64,000 nt of DNA from Notospermus geniculatus (lineage: Eukaryota; Nemertea; Pilidiophora; Heteronemertea; Lineidae). The stretch lies in the NCBI GenBank assembly GCA_002633025.1, contig NMRB01001142.1:17948-81947 (forward strand). Reading direction: 5' to 3'. Below, piece after piece: positions 1-9,846 of this stretch. Made by a program: the position numbers and the translations under genes. The notes below the pieces were generated by a model, which was not told where the DNA came from, did no database searches, and saw nothing but the letters and a program-made list of their open reading frames with translations. The number at the start of each line of letters is the position of its first letter. The stretch's first letter is position 1.

Positions 1-119
1 CAACTCACTCACGATATTCACGTCAGTACATATCACCGACAATAGGTGGCAGCACCGCAGGCGTCGCGTGGATAGAGAACCAGAGAGTGAGTGTTTACAA
101 CTTGGACGTCCCGCTCCTT

Positions 120-600
120 TAAGCCGGGTGTACATTGCACTTGCGACCGGGAGTATGATCTGATCAGTCGCTGGTGGTGTATGCGATGCGCGCACATCGC
201 ATATTCAGCAACTCAGCAAAACTAGGAGGATCCAATCAGTTGTCATGTCCTGACCGCGTACATCGCACTTGTGACTGGCAGCAACTCGGGTAACATACGG
301 GGCATTGTGACTCGCCGAGACTAGGTTTCGTTTACAAAACTGGCACTGATCAGTCGCAAGCCCACGTACATCGCAGCGACTGAACGAAACTGGGTACAAC
401 CAGTCACTAGAAAGTTGAACATGTGCAACTCCGGCGACTGGCAAAATTTCAGTTCCAGCAAGTCGCAAGGGTGTGTATACACCCACTGTTTCTGTCGACT
501 GATCTGAGTCACCTTCAGTTCCAGCTAGATCCTCCCAGTCACCAGGTAGGTGGTGGCGACTAGTTGTATCCAGTCGCAAGTGTGATGCACGCCTGGCTTA
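120..600. mobile_element. MITE of the GCGACTG/CAGTCGC-word family
   Basis: The two ends are inverted versions of one another: about AAGCCGGGTGTACATTGCAC on the left, and the complement of GTGTGATGCACGCCTGGCTT on the right. The interior is packed with GCGACTG, CAGTCGC and AACTCG words in both orientations. Related copies lie at 5220-5310, 6160-6245, 14255-14600 and 17188-17440. It has no coding content, and the frames inside are not protein-like. Confidence 0.7.
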
Positions 601-932
601 ACTGAGATAATCTCGCTGACATCAACCAGCATGTTCTGCCCGTTTTTAGGGCACATTGTGAACTGGCATATTACACAAGTGAAATGAAATCTGAATAATG
701 CAAAAGACTTATTTCGCAAACAATATGTTCTGAAATTAAACCCCGTAAAATTGAAATCGTCGGCCGTACAAAAGGTCGACCGGACCAACTTTTCTGTTAA
801 ACTGTTGAACTGAAACACCACCTATCTTGGAACAAAACTGCCTATTGTTACAAAGGTCAGGCACTGAATTTTAATCCCCCTACAAAGCAAAACTTGACTC
901 ACTTAAAGCGAAATGGTCACGCCTGTCAAGTG

Positions 933-1222
933 GCGTATTTGAATCCTCCGTTCTTGACAACACTCGTGCTGAGTGGCAGTTCATGTAGTTGCTGACTCGC
1001 CTCGAGAATGGCAGTCTCGAATGCCAAGAACACAACCAGAGTCGGGCCAGGAACGTGTTCTTCCCAACCCTCCGCTGAGTGGGGAGTGAGAAGAACACGT
1101 TCTTGGCCAGACTCGAGTTGCGTTCTCGGCGTTCGAGACTGCCGGTCTTGAGTTGAGTAAGCAACTACATGAACTGGGTCAGCACGAGTGTTGTCAAGAA
1201 CAGGGATTCGAATACGCCCATT
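933..1222. mobile_element. Hairpin MITE with ~130-bp arms
   Basis: The left arm (933-1062) and right arm (1090-1222) are imperfect inverted copies. Both carry GACAACACTCGTGCTGA, TTCATGTAGTTGCT and the central GAACGTGTTCTTC or its complement. A lone end of the same element recurs at 14598-14665, supporting a dispersed family. Confidence 0.75.
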
Positions 1223-1443
1223 GTCTGAATACAGAATCGAACGCCACCATCTTGAATCTATTACACTTCTTACACTGGTAATTAATTTCCCACTCATTGC
1301 ATATTTGCCAAACTGCTGCGACTTTTCTACCTTCAAAAACCATTTAGAACATGGTCTACTATAAATCTAGGGTTACATGTACCTCAACCTTCTATGGACA
1401 TTTGTAATTTTGGAATTGTAAATTTTATGGGCCACGAAATTGT

Positions 1444-1702
1444 TTAAAGGAGCTGGACGTCCAAGTTGTAAACACTCGCTCACTGGTTCACTATCCACGC
1501 GACGCCTGCGGTGCTGCCACCTATTGTCGGTGATTTGTACTGATGTGAATATCGTGAGTGAGTTGCATTGGACCGGGCACCAGTCTAACGATCACGGGGC
1601 GCTACTGGTGCTGCCACCTTCACGAAGGAATAAAACTAGTTTGCTGGCCACTGTTTGTAAACAAACCAGTTTGTTTACAACTTGGACGTCGAGCTCCTTT
1701 AA
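1444..1702. mobile_element. TTAA-bounded MITE, family 1
   Basis: The ends are inverted: TTAAAGGAGCTGGACGTCCA on the left and its near-complement finishing GAGCTCCTTTAA on the right. The terminal inverted repeats are about 30 bp and reach GTTGTAAAC. The outer TTAA on both sides is compatible with a TTAA target site, but whether it is a duplication or part of the repeat cannot be told here. The left half doubles as the right arm of the larger inverted repeat starting at base 1. Confidence 0.65.
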
Positions 1703-2081
1703 TGTCATTTTCGACTCTCGCGACTTATTCCCTTTAAATATCTCCCTATACAATCTTAAATCTCATTCTCATTCTACAGATGAGAGGTCTGGCGCCTTCC
1801 CAGATTCAAAACAAGAATGGCAGAAAAAAGGATCTAATCAAGAAAACACTGAAAATTCAATTAACGTTGTCGATCGACTCGTGTGATAATGAGATTCCAG
1901 TGAGAAAAAGCATCTAAGGGATTGACGATAGCGTCGGATGTGTGGGCAGACCGTGATTTCCTTCTATACCAGGTCACCAGTGTCGGCTACTGAGGTCATA
2001 CAAGTGAGCCACTGCATGCCCGGTTAGAGGAACTGGTCACATGGATCATATAGGTCTGGCCCGCTGATCATTGTCTGAGAT
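1703..2081. other. No gene or repeat recognised
   Basis: I see no splice-bounded open frame, tRNA-like box or inverted repeat in this stretch. It may be unique sequence. Confidence 0.4.
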
Positions 2082-2251
2082 TTTTCCATCAGGGCCAAAG
2101 CCATACCATTGTGGGCCCTGTTAAGTAGTACGGAAGAGGCCATCTCAAGCTACTCATGTTCCTCACTTGGATGGGGTCTTTTACTTGCCCTTGCAAAGAC
2201 ACAAAGTACAAGGCACCACGAATTACTGTCCCATGCGACGGACTGAATAGC
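2082..2251 (-). mobile_element. tRNA-derived SINE (family A), head missing
   Basis: Family A is the commonest repeat here. Read on its own strand, complete copies begin with a tRNA-like head: A-box-like TAGCCTAGTGGTTATCACG and B box GGTTCGAATCC. A body follows with GGGCAAGTAAAAGACCCCAT, then a 3' stem AGGGCC...GGCCCT ending CTGATGGAAAAA. This copy shows the tail and body in inverse orientation (TTTTTCCATCAGGGCC at its start) and lacks the tRNA head. Confidence 0.85.
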
Positions 2252-2366
2252 CAACTTTATGACCCATGTCAGCTGCAGTTCATTGTGTCTCGAACTTGGC
2301 AGTGACTTACTGGGATAGGCCTCTTAATGTGGAAAGGAGCATATGGAAAAGGGCTCTAGGACAATT

Positions 2367-2746
2367 AGTCCCTATGGACAATTCCTCCCCAGACAATTCA
2401 TCCCTGGACAACTCGTCCAATAGCCTAGGACACTTCGTTCCTATGGACAATTCATCCCCAGACAATTCGTCCCTGGACAACTCATCCCATAGGACAATCC
2501 GTCCTCATGGACATTTCGCCCCCAAACAATTTATCCCCATGGACAATTTGTCCCCAGACAATTCGTCCTCATGGACAATTCGTCCCCAGACAACTTATCC
2601 TCATGGACAATTCGTCCCCAGACAATTTATCCCCATGGACAATTCGACCCCAGTCAATTTATCCCCATGGACAATTCTGTCCCCACACAATTCATCCCCA
2701 TGGACAATTCGTCCCCAGACAATTCGTCCCTTTGGACAATTCGTCT
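2367..2746. repeat. Minisatellite, 16-bp unit in 32-bp dimers
   Basis: GGACAATTCGTCCCCA and variants (GACAATTCATCCCTG, ATGGACAATTCGTC) recur about 20 times in tandem. All three forward frames stay open because the unit lacks stops, giving low-complexity frames rich in Met-Asp-Asn-Ser-Ser-Pro. These are by-products of the repeat, not evidence of a gene. Confidence 0.9.
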
Positions 2747-3290
2747 AACTATGGAAAAGAGAGTACAGTGGAACCCCGGGCGGCGACCGCTCCTATAACG
2801 CGACCAGTCCGGAAAGACGACCAGTTTTCAACTGTCCCGTTTGTTTTTCTCTTTATTTCCCTTTGGAAATGGTCTAGTCTGATGAAACGTGGATAAAAAA
2901 GAAAATATGACCGTCAGTTTACTTCGGTCTGGATCGGCACTCATCGGGCCGATTTCGGTAAGGCGACCACCCCGCTAACACGACCACTTTGGGTCTGTCC
3001 CTTGGGTGGTCGTGTTACCGGGGTTCCACTGTATGTTTGATGTGACATTAGCGGAGGCAGTTAAAAAAAAACATAACTGACTTCCTGAGTGCGATACATC
3101 AGTAGGCTTGTTCCTTGTTCAACCACCTCTTACCATCATTCCTTCCTTCAAGACACACATATCAGACATGTAAAGGTGAAAGATTCTGATTTCACCTTCC
3201 GGTGGACACGTTCGACAATCAGGGAGACACGTTTCATAATCAGCATTAGTGTCGTCCTGTAGTTTCATTTATAAGGAATTCATCCCCCAA
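2747..3290. other. No gene recognised
   Basis: I see no supported feature. A weak inverse relation exists between GCGACCGCTCCTATAACGCG near 2783 and the GGTCGTGTTACCGGGG area near 3008. This may be the remnant of another inverted-repeat element. Confidence 0.3.
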
Positions 3291-3324
3291 GGTTGGGTGG
3301 ACAGCAGGCTGTGTTATTTCACGG

Positions 3325-3570
3325 ACGCGAGGAGCCAGGGATGATTAATCCCATATGGTGTGGGCTGGATTTGAATCTGAGACCTGCTGCTTGCTTTTAT
3401 TTGATTTTTTTCCATCAGGGCCGAAGCCATAGCATTATTGGCCCTGTAAGTACGGAAGAGGCCATCTCAAGCTACTCATGTTCCTCACTTGGATGGGGTC
3501 TTTTACTTGTCCTTACAAAAGTACAAGGTAGGCCTACAAGGCACCACGGCTTACTGTCCCATGCGGTGGA
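3325..3570 (-). mobile_element. Two adjacent family A SINE fragments
   Basis: Bases 3325-3395 are the tRNA-head half of one copy, with GGATTTGAATCTGAGACCTG as an inverted B-box region. Bases 3403-3570 are the tail and body of a second copy starting TTTTTTTCCATCAGGGCC. Both lie on the minus strand. A GGTGGG-rich run follows at 3608-3631. Confidence 0.8.
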
Positions 3571-4041
3571 CTTTCCCACTCAGAACTTGACACTAGTGGT
3601 GACCCCTGAACGGGGGTGGGGGTGGGGGTGTTCACACATGTCGTTGACCAGTGCATTAATGTTTCCTCCATCCATCCATGGGTATCAGTAGTTTTGGGTT
3701 CTGGGTAGTGGACATATGCTAGTGCGTTTTGGGGGCACCCTTTATAATGGAATACAAATAGTCATTTTTTGTCAGCCATTTCCCGTCGCTCCACGCACAG
3801 GTCAATACGATTCATGTATTCCTTATTATCCTTCATTTTGTAAACGAAAGCATCTGTCTCAATCATTGTGGTGGAAATGAAGGCGATGGAGTATGCTAAT
3901 TTTTGACTCTTTCGGAAATGGTATGCGATGTGTAGTGACTGTCGAATAATATTATCGAAGTAATCTACTCTGTTGATTATGAAGCAGTTGTTTACTGGTC
4001 TAGAAGTACATGTACACGTAGTGGCTGATGCCAGCAATACA

Positions 4042-4137
4042 CCATTCTCCAATAGCAGGGCTTTAGTTCTGCATATGCAGTGAGTGAATGAAGAGATGCA
4101 AGGTAAAAACCCCTGCTGTAGGAGGATGATACGACCT
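4042..4137 (-). repeat. Short dispersed hairpin repeat (CCCTGCTATTGGAG type)
   Basis: On the minus strand this reads ATCATCCTCC...CAGCAGGGGTTTTTACCT...AAAGCCCTGCTATTGGAGAA. It matches 24650-24760 (+), and its 3' part matches 30515-30545 (+). In the 24.7-kb copy the two ends, ATCCTCCAACAGCAG and CTGCTATTGGAGGAT, are mutually inverted, which suggests a MITE of about 100 bp. Confidence 0.5.
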
Positions 4138-4224
4138 ATCAGCCCTGAACCTGAATATCCCAAAAAGTCACATGAAAAATTAATGACAAGTACTAATGAT
4201 AGTAATGACGATTATCAGTAGACA

Positions 4225-4605
4225 GTGGCAGACCTTTCCTGTCGAACACATCTTCGATGATCGAAGGCCGATCTGCTCCTGTGTTACATCGCACATCACC
4301 CTTCGAGTAATAGACTGGTCCGTGGCGTATCTTGGCACGATGCCAACTTTACCGGGCGACCAATCAGATTGCACTTTATATTGAGTCGTCGACAGGGGTC
4401 TTCGGTTGCCACTATTTGTGCCACGAGGAAATTTTACAACACCGATTCTGATTGTCCTCTTCTTCTCGAGGCAGCACATACATGTACATGTACGCCGTGG
4501 ACAGGTCAATTTCTCGAAGGGTGATGTGCGATGTAATGCAGTGGTGAGCAGATTGGCCTTCGATCATCGAAGATGGTCGAACATGGAAAGTGTAGTTTGG
4601 CATTG
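4225..4605. mobile_element. Large hairpin MITE, ~100-bp arms
   Basis: Left arm 4225-4325 and right arm 4495-4600 are inverted copies sharing ATCTTCGATGATCGAAGGCC and TTACATCGCACATCACCCTT. The loop of about 170 bp is non-coding. The arms contain an internal small palindrome, TTCGATGATCGAA. Confidence 0.8.
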
Positions 4606-4873
4606 CGACGCAGCGTGGCGCTAAGTGACTCAAGGATGGGTCACCTCTGTCCAAAGGGGGAGATGGTGCGTTGAACTCCTAGTAGCAACAATATGGCATG
4701 GCTTAACCACCATCCATGGAGTACATGTACTTCCTTTTGTCCTAGTGGCTGAGCTAAAAGTTAAGCAACATTTAGCACGACCAGTACTTGGATGGGTGAC
4801 CGGCACGATACAATACATCCATCTTATGAACATGGTACACTGTAGACCAGAGTACAACAATTACATCTATCTA

Positions 4874-4890
4874 ANCCCCCCCCCCCCCCA
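4874..4890. repeat. Poly-C run next to an N
   Basis: A run of C directly follows a single undetermined base. It is a sequencing-difficult homopolymer whose true length is unreliable. Confidence 0.9.
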
Positions 4891-5219
4891 GCTTGATTGA
4901 AGCAACTTAGTTGAAGATGATCAGTTATGCCAAAGGCCAAAATTTGGAACGTTCTTGATAAACACTTTAAAGGCTACCCTTGATAATGACTTTGTTGTCC
5001 AGGTCGTGTTTGTGTGTAATCAAAGAAACCAAATCCAAGGAACCTCACGTTTTATTAGTTATTTAAATGAAGATGTTTTAGAAGTCCGGACCAGTCTCAG
5101 GTTGGCGCCTGCATGATGAAGACACTTTGATGAGCTACCACTTACGTTAATTTTGTAACCTCGTCTAGACATCAATTCCAACACAGTATTCACGGACACT
5201 GATGAGACTAGCAGACCCA

Positions 5220-5310
5220 TAAAGCCCAGCGTACGCGTACTGGACACATGCGACTGGAGACAACTTGTCACCACTGAGCTACCTGGCGACTGGAAGGATC
5301 CAGTGGAAGG
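5220..5310. repeat. Fragment of the GCGACTG-word MITE
   Basis: GCGACTGGAGACAACTTGTC, ACTGAGCTACCTGGCGACTG and GGAAGGATCCAG match one end of the elements at 120-600 and 17188-17440. The remainder is missing. Confidence 0.5.
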
Positions 5311-5707
5311 AACTGGGCAAGGAGATATTTTGTTTGTTGGGTGTGTTGTTGGTGATGGTGCCACTGGGCTGTTTCCCTGGCTTCAGTGGACACGTTGGTG
5401 TCCCTGAAGCCAGGGAAACAGTTAGTAGTCTACGTCATTATTACTTTCATATGGGTAAAACCAGTTACTGCTATTGTTACGGCAGTTTTGATACATTTGC
5501 CATCGGGATTAGGATTAGGCCCAGGCCCAGAGTGGAAATACTGACTGCTGTACCCCTGTCGTAACTCGATTATCCTGTGCCTTAATTGAATGATTTATTT
5601 CGCATATGGTAGCAATTGCAACATCTCGAAAAATAACTTAATAAAGAGAAAAAAGAATAAAATACAAAAGATGATAAAAGAAGAAGAAAAGACGAAAAGG
5701 GAAAAAA

Positions 5708-5790
5708 GCAGTGGACGGGATTCGAACCCGGGGCCCTGGGTTGTGAAGCAACGATCATTCCGCCGCCGTGAACCAACAAGACGTGCAACG
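5708..5790 (-). repeat. tRNA-like SINE head or tRNA relic
   Basis: The plus strand GGGATTCGAACCCGGGGCCC is an inverted B box (GGTTCGAATCC on the minus strand) with T-stem-like pairs. An A-box-like TTGTTGGTTCACGG follows about 45 bases upstream on the minus strand. A full cloverleaf with acceptor stem is not apparent, so I call it a tRNA-derived repeat head rather than a functional tRNA gene. Its body differs from family A. Confidence 0.45.
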
Positions 5791-6159
5791 CCACGAAGAC
5801 GTGCAACAGCAGTGACGTGCGCTACACCTCAACGGCAACGCACGGTAGCGTTGCTATGATGCGCTTTGGGTAAATCTGTGACGTCATCGTGACGTCATCA
5901 AATCATAAGTTTGAAATTAAATCTAAATTTACAAACAAACTGCTGAGCGAAGTGACTAATTGCGCCATCGATACATCATTTCCAGTCCTCCTTAACTTTC
6001 ATGCGAAGTTTGAGCGCTTAACAATGCCGTATTGTGTGTTTTTGGCACGCTGTTTGCCAGAAGCCGGATTTCTTACATGAGGGGAAATTCAGAATCGGAC
6101 CGCCTGTGACGTCAGCAGCTTCGCTATCTGGCCGCTGCGCGGCGTTCCGGGTCCTTTGC

Positions 6160-6695
6160 GTCTAGCTGGAACTGGAGGCGACTGATCAGTCACCAGAAAC
6201 TGTCGATGTACGCACCATTGCGACTTGCTGGATGCCGAATATCTAAGAATGGGTTAAGAAACAAGTACAAATTCAAAGATTCATGTGAGAATTGTACGAG
6301 TAAGGTACGACTCGCTTACGAATATTCGTGACCGATTCACACTTGATTCGTAACTACATTCGTGCCTGTTTCGGGATGTTTTCAGCATGGGTCCACGAAT
6401 TTGAGGGAGACACGAATGGCCAAGAATAGCCCAGAATGCAAAAGAATCGATTACGAAGCTTTTAAGAAAGGGTTACGAAGTGTTTACGATACGTCTATGA
6501 ATTTGAAATTCGTGAACCGTCCCACGAAAGTTTTTGACAAACAGAAACTTTCGTGGTGGCTCAACGAACTCACGCACTCTGTACGAATGTTCAGGAATCA
6601 ACTAAAAAATCATTTAAGAACTGCAAGAAATGTTTGAGAATTATGTACGAACCGGACAAATTTCCGATTCGGAACGATTTGGGATATTCGTAGCG
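6160..6695. mobile_element. GCGACTG fragment followed by an ACGAA-word element
   Basis: 6160-6245 matches the GCGACTG MITE (CTGGAGGCGACTGATCAGTC). 6233-6695 is filled with TACGAA, ACGAAT and TTCGTA words on both strands, starting near CCGAATATCTAAGAATGGG and ending near GGGATATTCGTAG, which are weakly inverted. The 91-residue frame at 6362-6637 is a by-product of these words. Confidence 0.5.
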
Positions 6696-6699
6696 TAAG

Positions 6700-7365
6700 T
6701 GAAAGTGGGGCATATGCAAGCACCTTCATATGCTGGTCGGTCACTGCCTTCATCAAACAACAAAGCTACCTCCTCTCGTCCATCCGTGATATCGGATGTT
6801 CAAGGCTTTGTCCATCTGCCACTAAGGACGTTTGATCTTAAATTGGCCATAATCACTAAAACCAAGCAATAATTTGATACATTCAGTGAGAGTTGCTCCT
6901 TTAACTGGTCGGGGACTTTGTCTGTTAGCTGAGCTAGACCAAGTTTACAGTTCAGAAAGGGAAACAAAGGATAGACAATGAAGGATCCGGTCAAGTTTGC
7001 TCTCAATATCCTCCAAGTCTCTGTCAACTGATCGCTGTTTCTCAGGCATGCCACAAGGGAATTTTACCAAGTCCAAGCCTAGTGGACGATGGAAACGGCT
7101 GACCTTTGTATGCTGTGGTAGAAGGCAGTGGGAGGCTAGTCAAGGGTAAAACAGTAATATTCTCTACTGCTGTCTGCTTGGTAGTACAGAGTATGGCAGT
7201 TAGTGGTATTACACATTTCCCCACTGACCTCAGTATGCTGCACAACTGACCTACCTTCCGCGTTGCGTACTATACCACATGCAGCGTCATGTGCATACCG
7301 TCCTCGTATCTTCGGCAGACGCCCTGCATCACTGTGGAAGCCACGCAGAGTGAAGACATAGGCTG
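6700..7365. other. No gene recognised
   Basis: Two short minus-strand frames here (6800-7054 and 7042-7245) have no recognisable domain or splice context. I see no repeat structure. Confidence 0.35.
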
Positions 7366-7369
7366 GGTT

Positions 7370-7490
7370 TACATCGAAGTATACGGTACACGGACACGCG
7401 CGCTAACAAAGGTTTCATGGTCATGAACCCTTTATTAGGCCATTGTTCGCCCGTGTGTCAATAGACCGTGTACCTCTATGTACACAAGGT
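7370..7490. repeat. Possible degraded hairpin MITE
   Basis: GGGTTTACATCG...ACGGTACACGG on the left is weakly mirrored by CCGTGTACC...ATGTACACAAGG on the right. The centre is a near-palindrome, AAAGGTTTCATG-GT-CATGAACCCTTT. Confidence 0.35.
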
Positions 7491-7751
7491 ACACATGAAA
7501 GGTATGCGGATAAAACATATTTCTTGTAAATGAAAATTAGCAATTCGTAATTCGTAAACTACCTACGAAGATTTACGGCCATCCTCGTCCAGACGCAACA
7601 AATTTGCATGACGTCATGAAAGAGACGCAACGTCATACGTCAAAGTGATGACGTCACAGTTGAAGCATATTTGTAGTTCGTAATTCGGAGACGTTGCGGA
7701 ATCTCCCTAATAATGTGAAGAACTATGAGACTGTACAGAAGTGGGAAGTGC

Positions 7752-7758
7752 TATAAAA
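7752..7758 (+). promoter_or_regulatory. TATA box candidate
   Basis: TATAAAA lies inside GTGCTATAAAAGCAC, itself a small palindrome. It is 43 bases upstream of an ATG that opens a 47-codon frame. The distance fits a TATA-driven start about 25-30 bases downstream with a very short leader. This rests on position and sequence only. Confidence 0.3.
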
Positions 7759-7800
7759 GCACAGCACATCATTAGTGGTGTCTTGTTTCCTTCTGGCTGA

Positions 7801-7944
7801 ATGAGCAACAACAAATTAGTAGCAACACTGCCACCAACTCGTTTTGGATATTTCAAAAAATCGCAACGTGAACAACTGAATTGCCGCTTTTGTTGTGCAC
7901 ACTACGTTAACGTCTCAATCCCCTCGGCGCAAAAGACCCGGTAA
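7801..7944 (+). CDS. Short frame after TATA box, possible first exon
   Basis: The frame starts ATGAGCAACAAC and runs 47 codons to TAA at 7942-7944. Codons just before the stop read AAG ACC CG followed by GTAAGC at 7941, a good donor, so the frame could instead be a first exon ending at 7940. Residues 29-33 include Cys-Arg-Phe-Cys-Cys. I recognise no domain. A second frame shifted by one continues to 8203, so a decayed gene is also possible. No downstream exon was identified. Confidence 0.25.
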   Translation: MSNNKLVATLPPTRFGYFKKSQREQLNCRFCCAHYVNVSIPSAQKTR

Positions 7945-8369
7945 GCCATCATCAGTGACTACACAGATCAAAGAAGGTTGTGGAAAAACTGCATTAACGG
8001 TCGCACGAAGGCTAAATCAAGTAATCCCCTCTAATTATTTCTGCGCTCGAATCACGGTGTATTGTCTTCCCCAATGGGTAACACAAGAACCCATCTCAAC
8101 CGCCTACGATCACGAGATTTACGATGTACTTGCTAAATGTCAAGTCTTGGAGAAGTTGGGCTGTTTCTATATCCACGTACGTCGTAAGGCATTTTTCGAA
8201 TGAGATGATCATTCAGTCGCAACGGGAGCACAAGAATAGCACTGATGACTTTTGTAGTTTCTGTGTCATAAGCCATTCTTACACTGAACAACGCAAGTCG
8301 AAAGCTGTCATTACTAATCGGTTCGGCAACCTTATTCTAAAGGAACCAGATGTAGACATGTCTTATGCT

Positions 8370-8635
8370 GCATTCACACCTATTGTGCATCGAAATCGGT
8401 TTCCGTAAATTGAAATACGGAAATTGCTTTGGTTACGCCAGGTTGCATCACACTACAACTAAACCGATTTCGATGCGAAAAAAACGCGTCACACTCAACC
8501 CGCAATAAAGTGTTTCGCGATAACGATTTCGATTTGGCTAACGCACATCGAAAATGATACAAATACCGGTTTCGTTAAATCGGTATAAAAGTGATCTATT
8601 TCGAATTGAGTGTGACGTGCTGTATCGGAATAAGC
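8370..8635. mobile_element. MITE-like element with CGATTTCG words
   Basis: CATCGAAATCGGTTTCC near the left is matched by inverted AAACCGATTTCGATGCG at 8460. Repeated TCACAC and AACCGATTT words occur to GTGTGACGTGC near 8625. It looks like a short-word MITE of the type elsewhere in the window, with blurred boundaries. Confidence 0.45.
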
Positions 8636-8645
8636 CTTTATTGGA

Positions 8646-8905
8646 ATTTCCGTCGGGGCCGATGCCATAGCATCATTGGCCCTTGGTAAGTACGGCGAAG
8701 AGGCCATCTCAAGCTACTCGTGTTGCTCACTTGGATGGGGTCTTTTACTTGCCCTTGGAAAGGCACAAGGTACAAGGCACAACGGCTTACTGTCCCATGT
8801 GACATACGTGAAGAGCCAGGGATGATTAATCCCGTATGGCCGAGGCTGGATTCAATCCCAGGACTGCGACTTGCCAAGAGGCTGAATAACCACTCAGACA
8901 TCAGT
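8646..8905 (-). mobile_element. Family A SINE, near full length
   Basis: It opens in inverse orientation with the tail (TTTCCGTCGGGGCCGATGCC), passes the GGGTCTTTTACTTGCCCTT body and ends with a degraded tRNA head (GGATTCAATCCCAGGACTG, ATAACCACTCAGACATC). Confidence 0.85.
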
Positions 8906-9019
8906 TAAGCCTTTCCATATTCACTAACAACGAAAGGCATTTTTTGGAATAAGTTGATATATCATGACTTTCATGGAGTGTTGCTGAAGCAAATATCGTT
9001 GAAAGGATTATTGCATGTG

Positions 9020-9165
9020 ACTCTTGGCAGGTCTTTTTGCTTCACTGCACCCAGGTGTATAAATGGTAACGGTCAGAATCAGGGTTGGGAGCTGAATGAG
9101 CTACTCCTTCGAATTCTACCAAAAGGTTACAGGATAGACTAGGATTAAAGTGAGACATCGGATGA
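9020..9165 (+). mobile_element. SINE family B, 5' truncated
   Basis: GCACCCAGGTGTATAAATGG, GAGCTGAATGAGCTACTC and AAAGGTTACAGGATAGACTA match the body and tail of the better-preserved copy at 12843-13100. The tRNA head is missing. Confidence 0.7.
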
Positions 9166-9170
9166 CACTA

Positions 9171-9388
9171 CTGTAAAGCAGGAAAATTTCGCGTGCAGGA
9201 AATTTTCGCGAATTTCGCGAGAGTGTATGAGTCGCGAAAATTTCCTGTCGCGAAATGAGTACACGCAAGTGATAAATACAGTTTGTGAAAAAAAAATGGC
9301 AGAGACTCGCGAAAATATCCTGTCACGAATATGTCTATCATTCTTGATTCGCGAAAATTTCCAGCCGCGAAATTATCTTGCTTTACAG
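9171..9388. mobile_element. MITE with CTGTAAAGC termini and TTTCGCG words
   Basis: The left end CTGTAAAGCAGGAAAATTTC and the right end TTGCTTTACAG are inverted. TA lies immediately outside both ends, fitting a TA duplication. The interior repeats CGCGAAAATTTCC in both orientations. It abuts the 3' end of the family B SINE. Confidence 0.75.
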
Positions 9389-9467
9389 TAATCTACTCTC
9401 AGACTATAAACTGAAACATTAACAATATGGGGAACCTGAAAGTGATGTGACCAAAGTCTCTTTTTTC

Positions 9468-9720
9468 TAACGTTATTTCCATTTATTTCTGGCGTGAAAA
9501 TAAACCATTTGCATTGGTCGCCTGACAGTAAAACTTACATCATCGTGTAACAGATGAAATTTTCTTTTAATCTCATTCCTTTTTTTCTTAAAATGGACAC
9601 ATAAAAGCAATGTCTTTTTCATTTTCCCTGTAGAAAAATGTACAGGCCATTTTTTCATGATGCAACGTCAGCATCTAAAACTACGTCAATGACATCATTT
9701 CGGTACAGCCACTCGCAGCG
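9468..9720. repeat. Dispersed repeat shared with 58500-58990
   Basis: CTAACGTTATTTCCATTTAT, CTGGCGTGAAAATAA and TGTAACAGATGAAATTT recur in the same order and orientation at 58.5 kb. There a 250-bp MITE splits the repeat. The minus-strand frame at 9473-9658 is a by-product. Confidence 0.7.
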
Positions 9721-9846
9721 CTGACCTGTCGGGAAAACCCGCCAGGTGGGTTCCGAATTTCACTTGGTCTTTTGTACAATATCCCCATCAAGATCCTATT
9801 TGACAGGGTTTCTGTGAGATTTCAAGATTTGTTACACTCTGCAGTT

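Larger units (their letters stand above)
1..1565. mobile_element. Composite inverted-repeat element, left end at window edge
   Basis: Bases 1-122 are closely matched in inverse orientation by 1444-1565, giving arms of about 120 bp that enclose 1.3 kb. The shared words include CAACTCACTCACGATATTCA at the outer end and the sequence around GGCAGCACCGCAGGCGTCGC. The interior holds a GCGACTG-word element (120-600) and a separate hairpin (933-1222), so this is a nested non-autonomous structure. No transposase is seen. The left boundary may lie outside the window. Confidence 0.75.

Noticed and set aside
1440-1886. 148-codon frame
   Set aside because: It covers inverted-repeat arms and a TTAA MITE end, with no protein-like features.
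2266-2896. Asp-Asn-Ser repeat protein
   Set aside because: A 16/32-bp minisatellite keeps three frames open. No start context, splice signal or composition supports a gene.
6362-6637. 91-codon frame as a gene
   Set aside because: The sequence is built of ACGAA/TTCGT words of a repeat element, so the openness reflects word composition.
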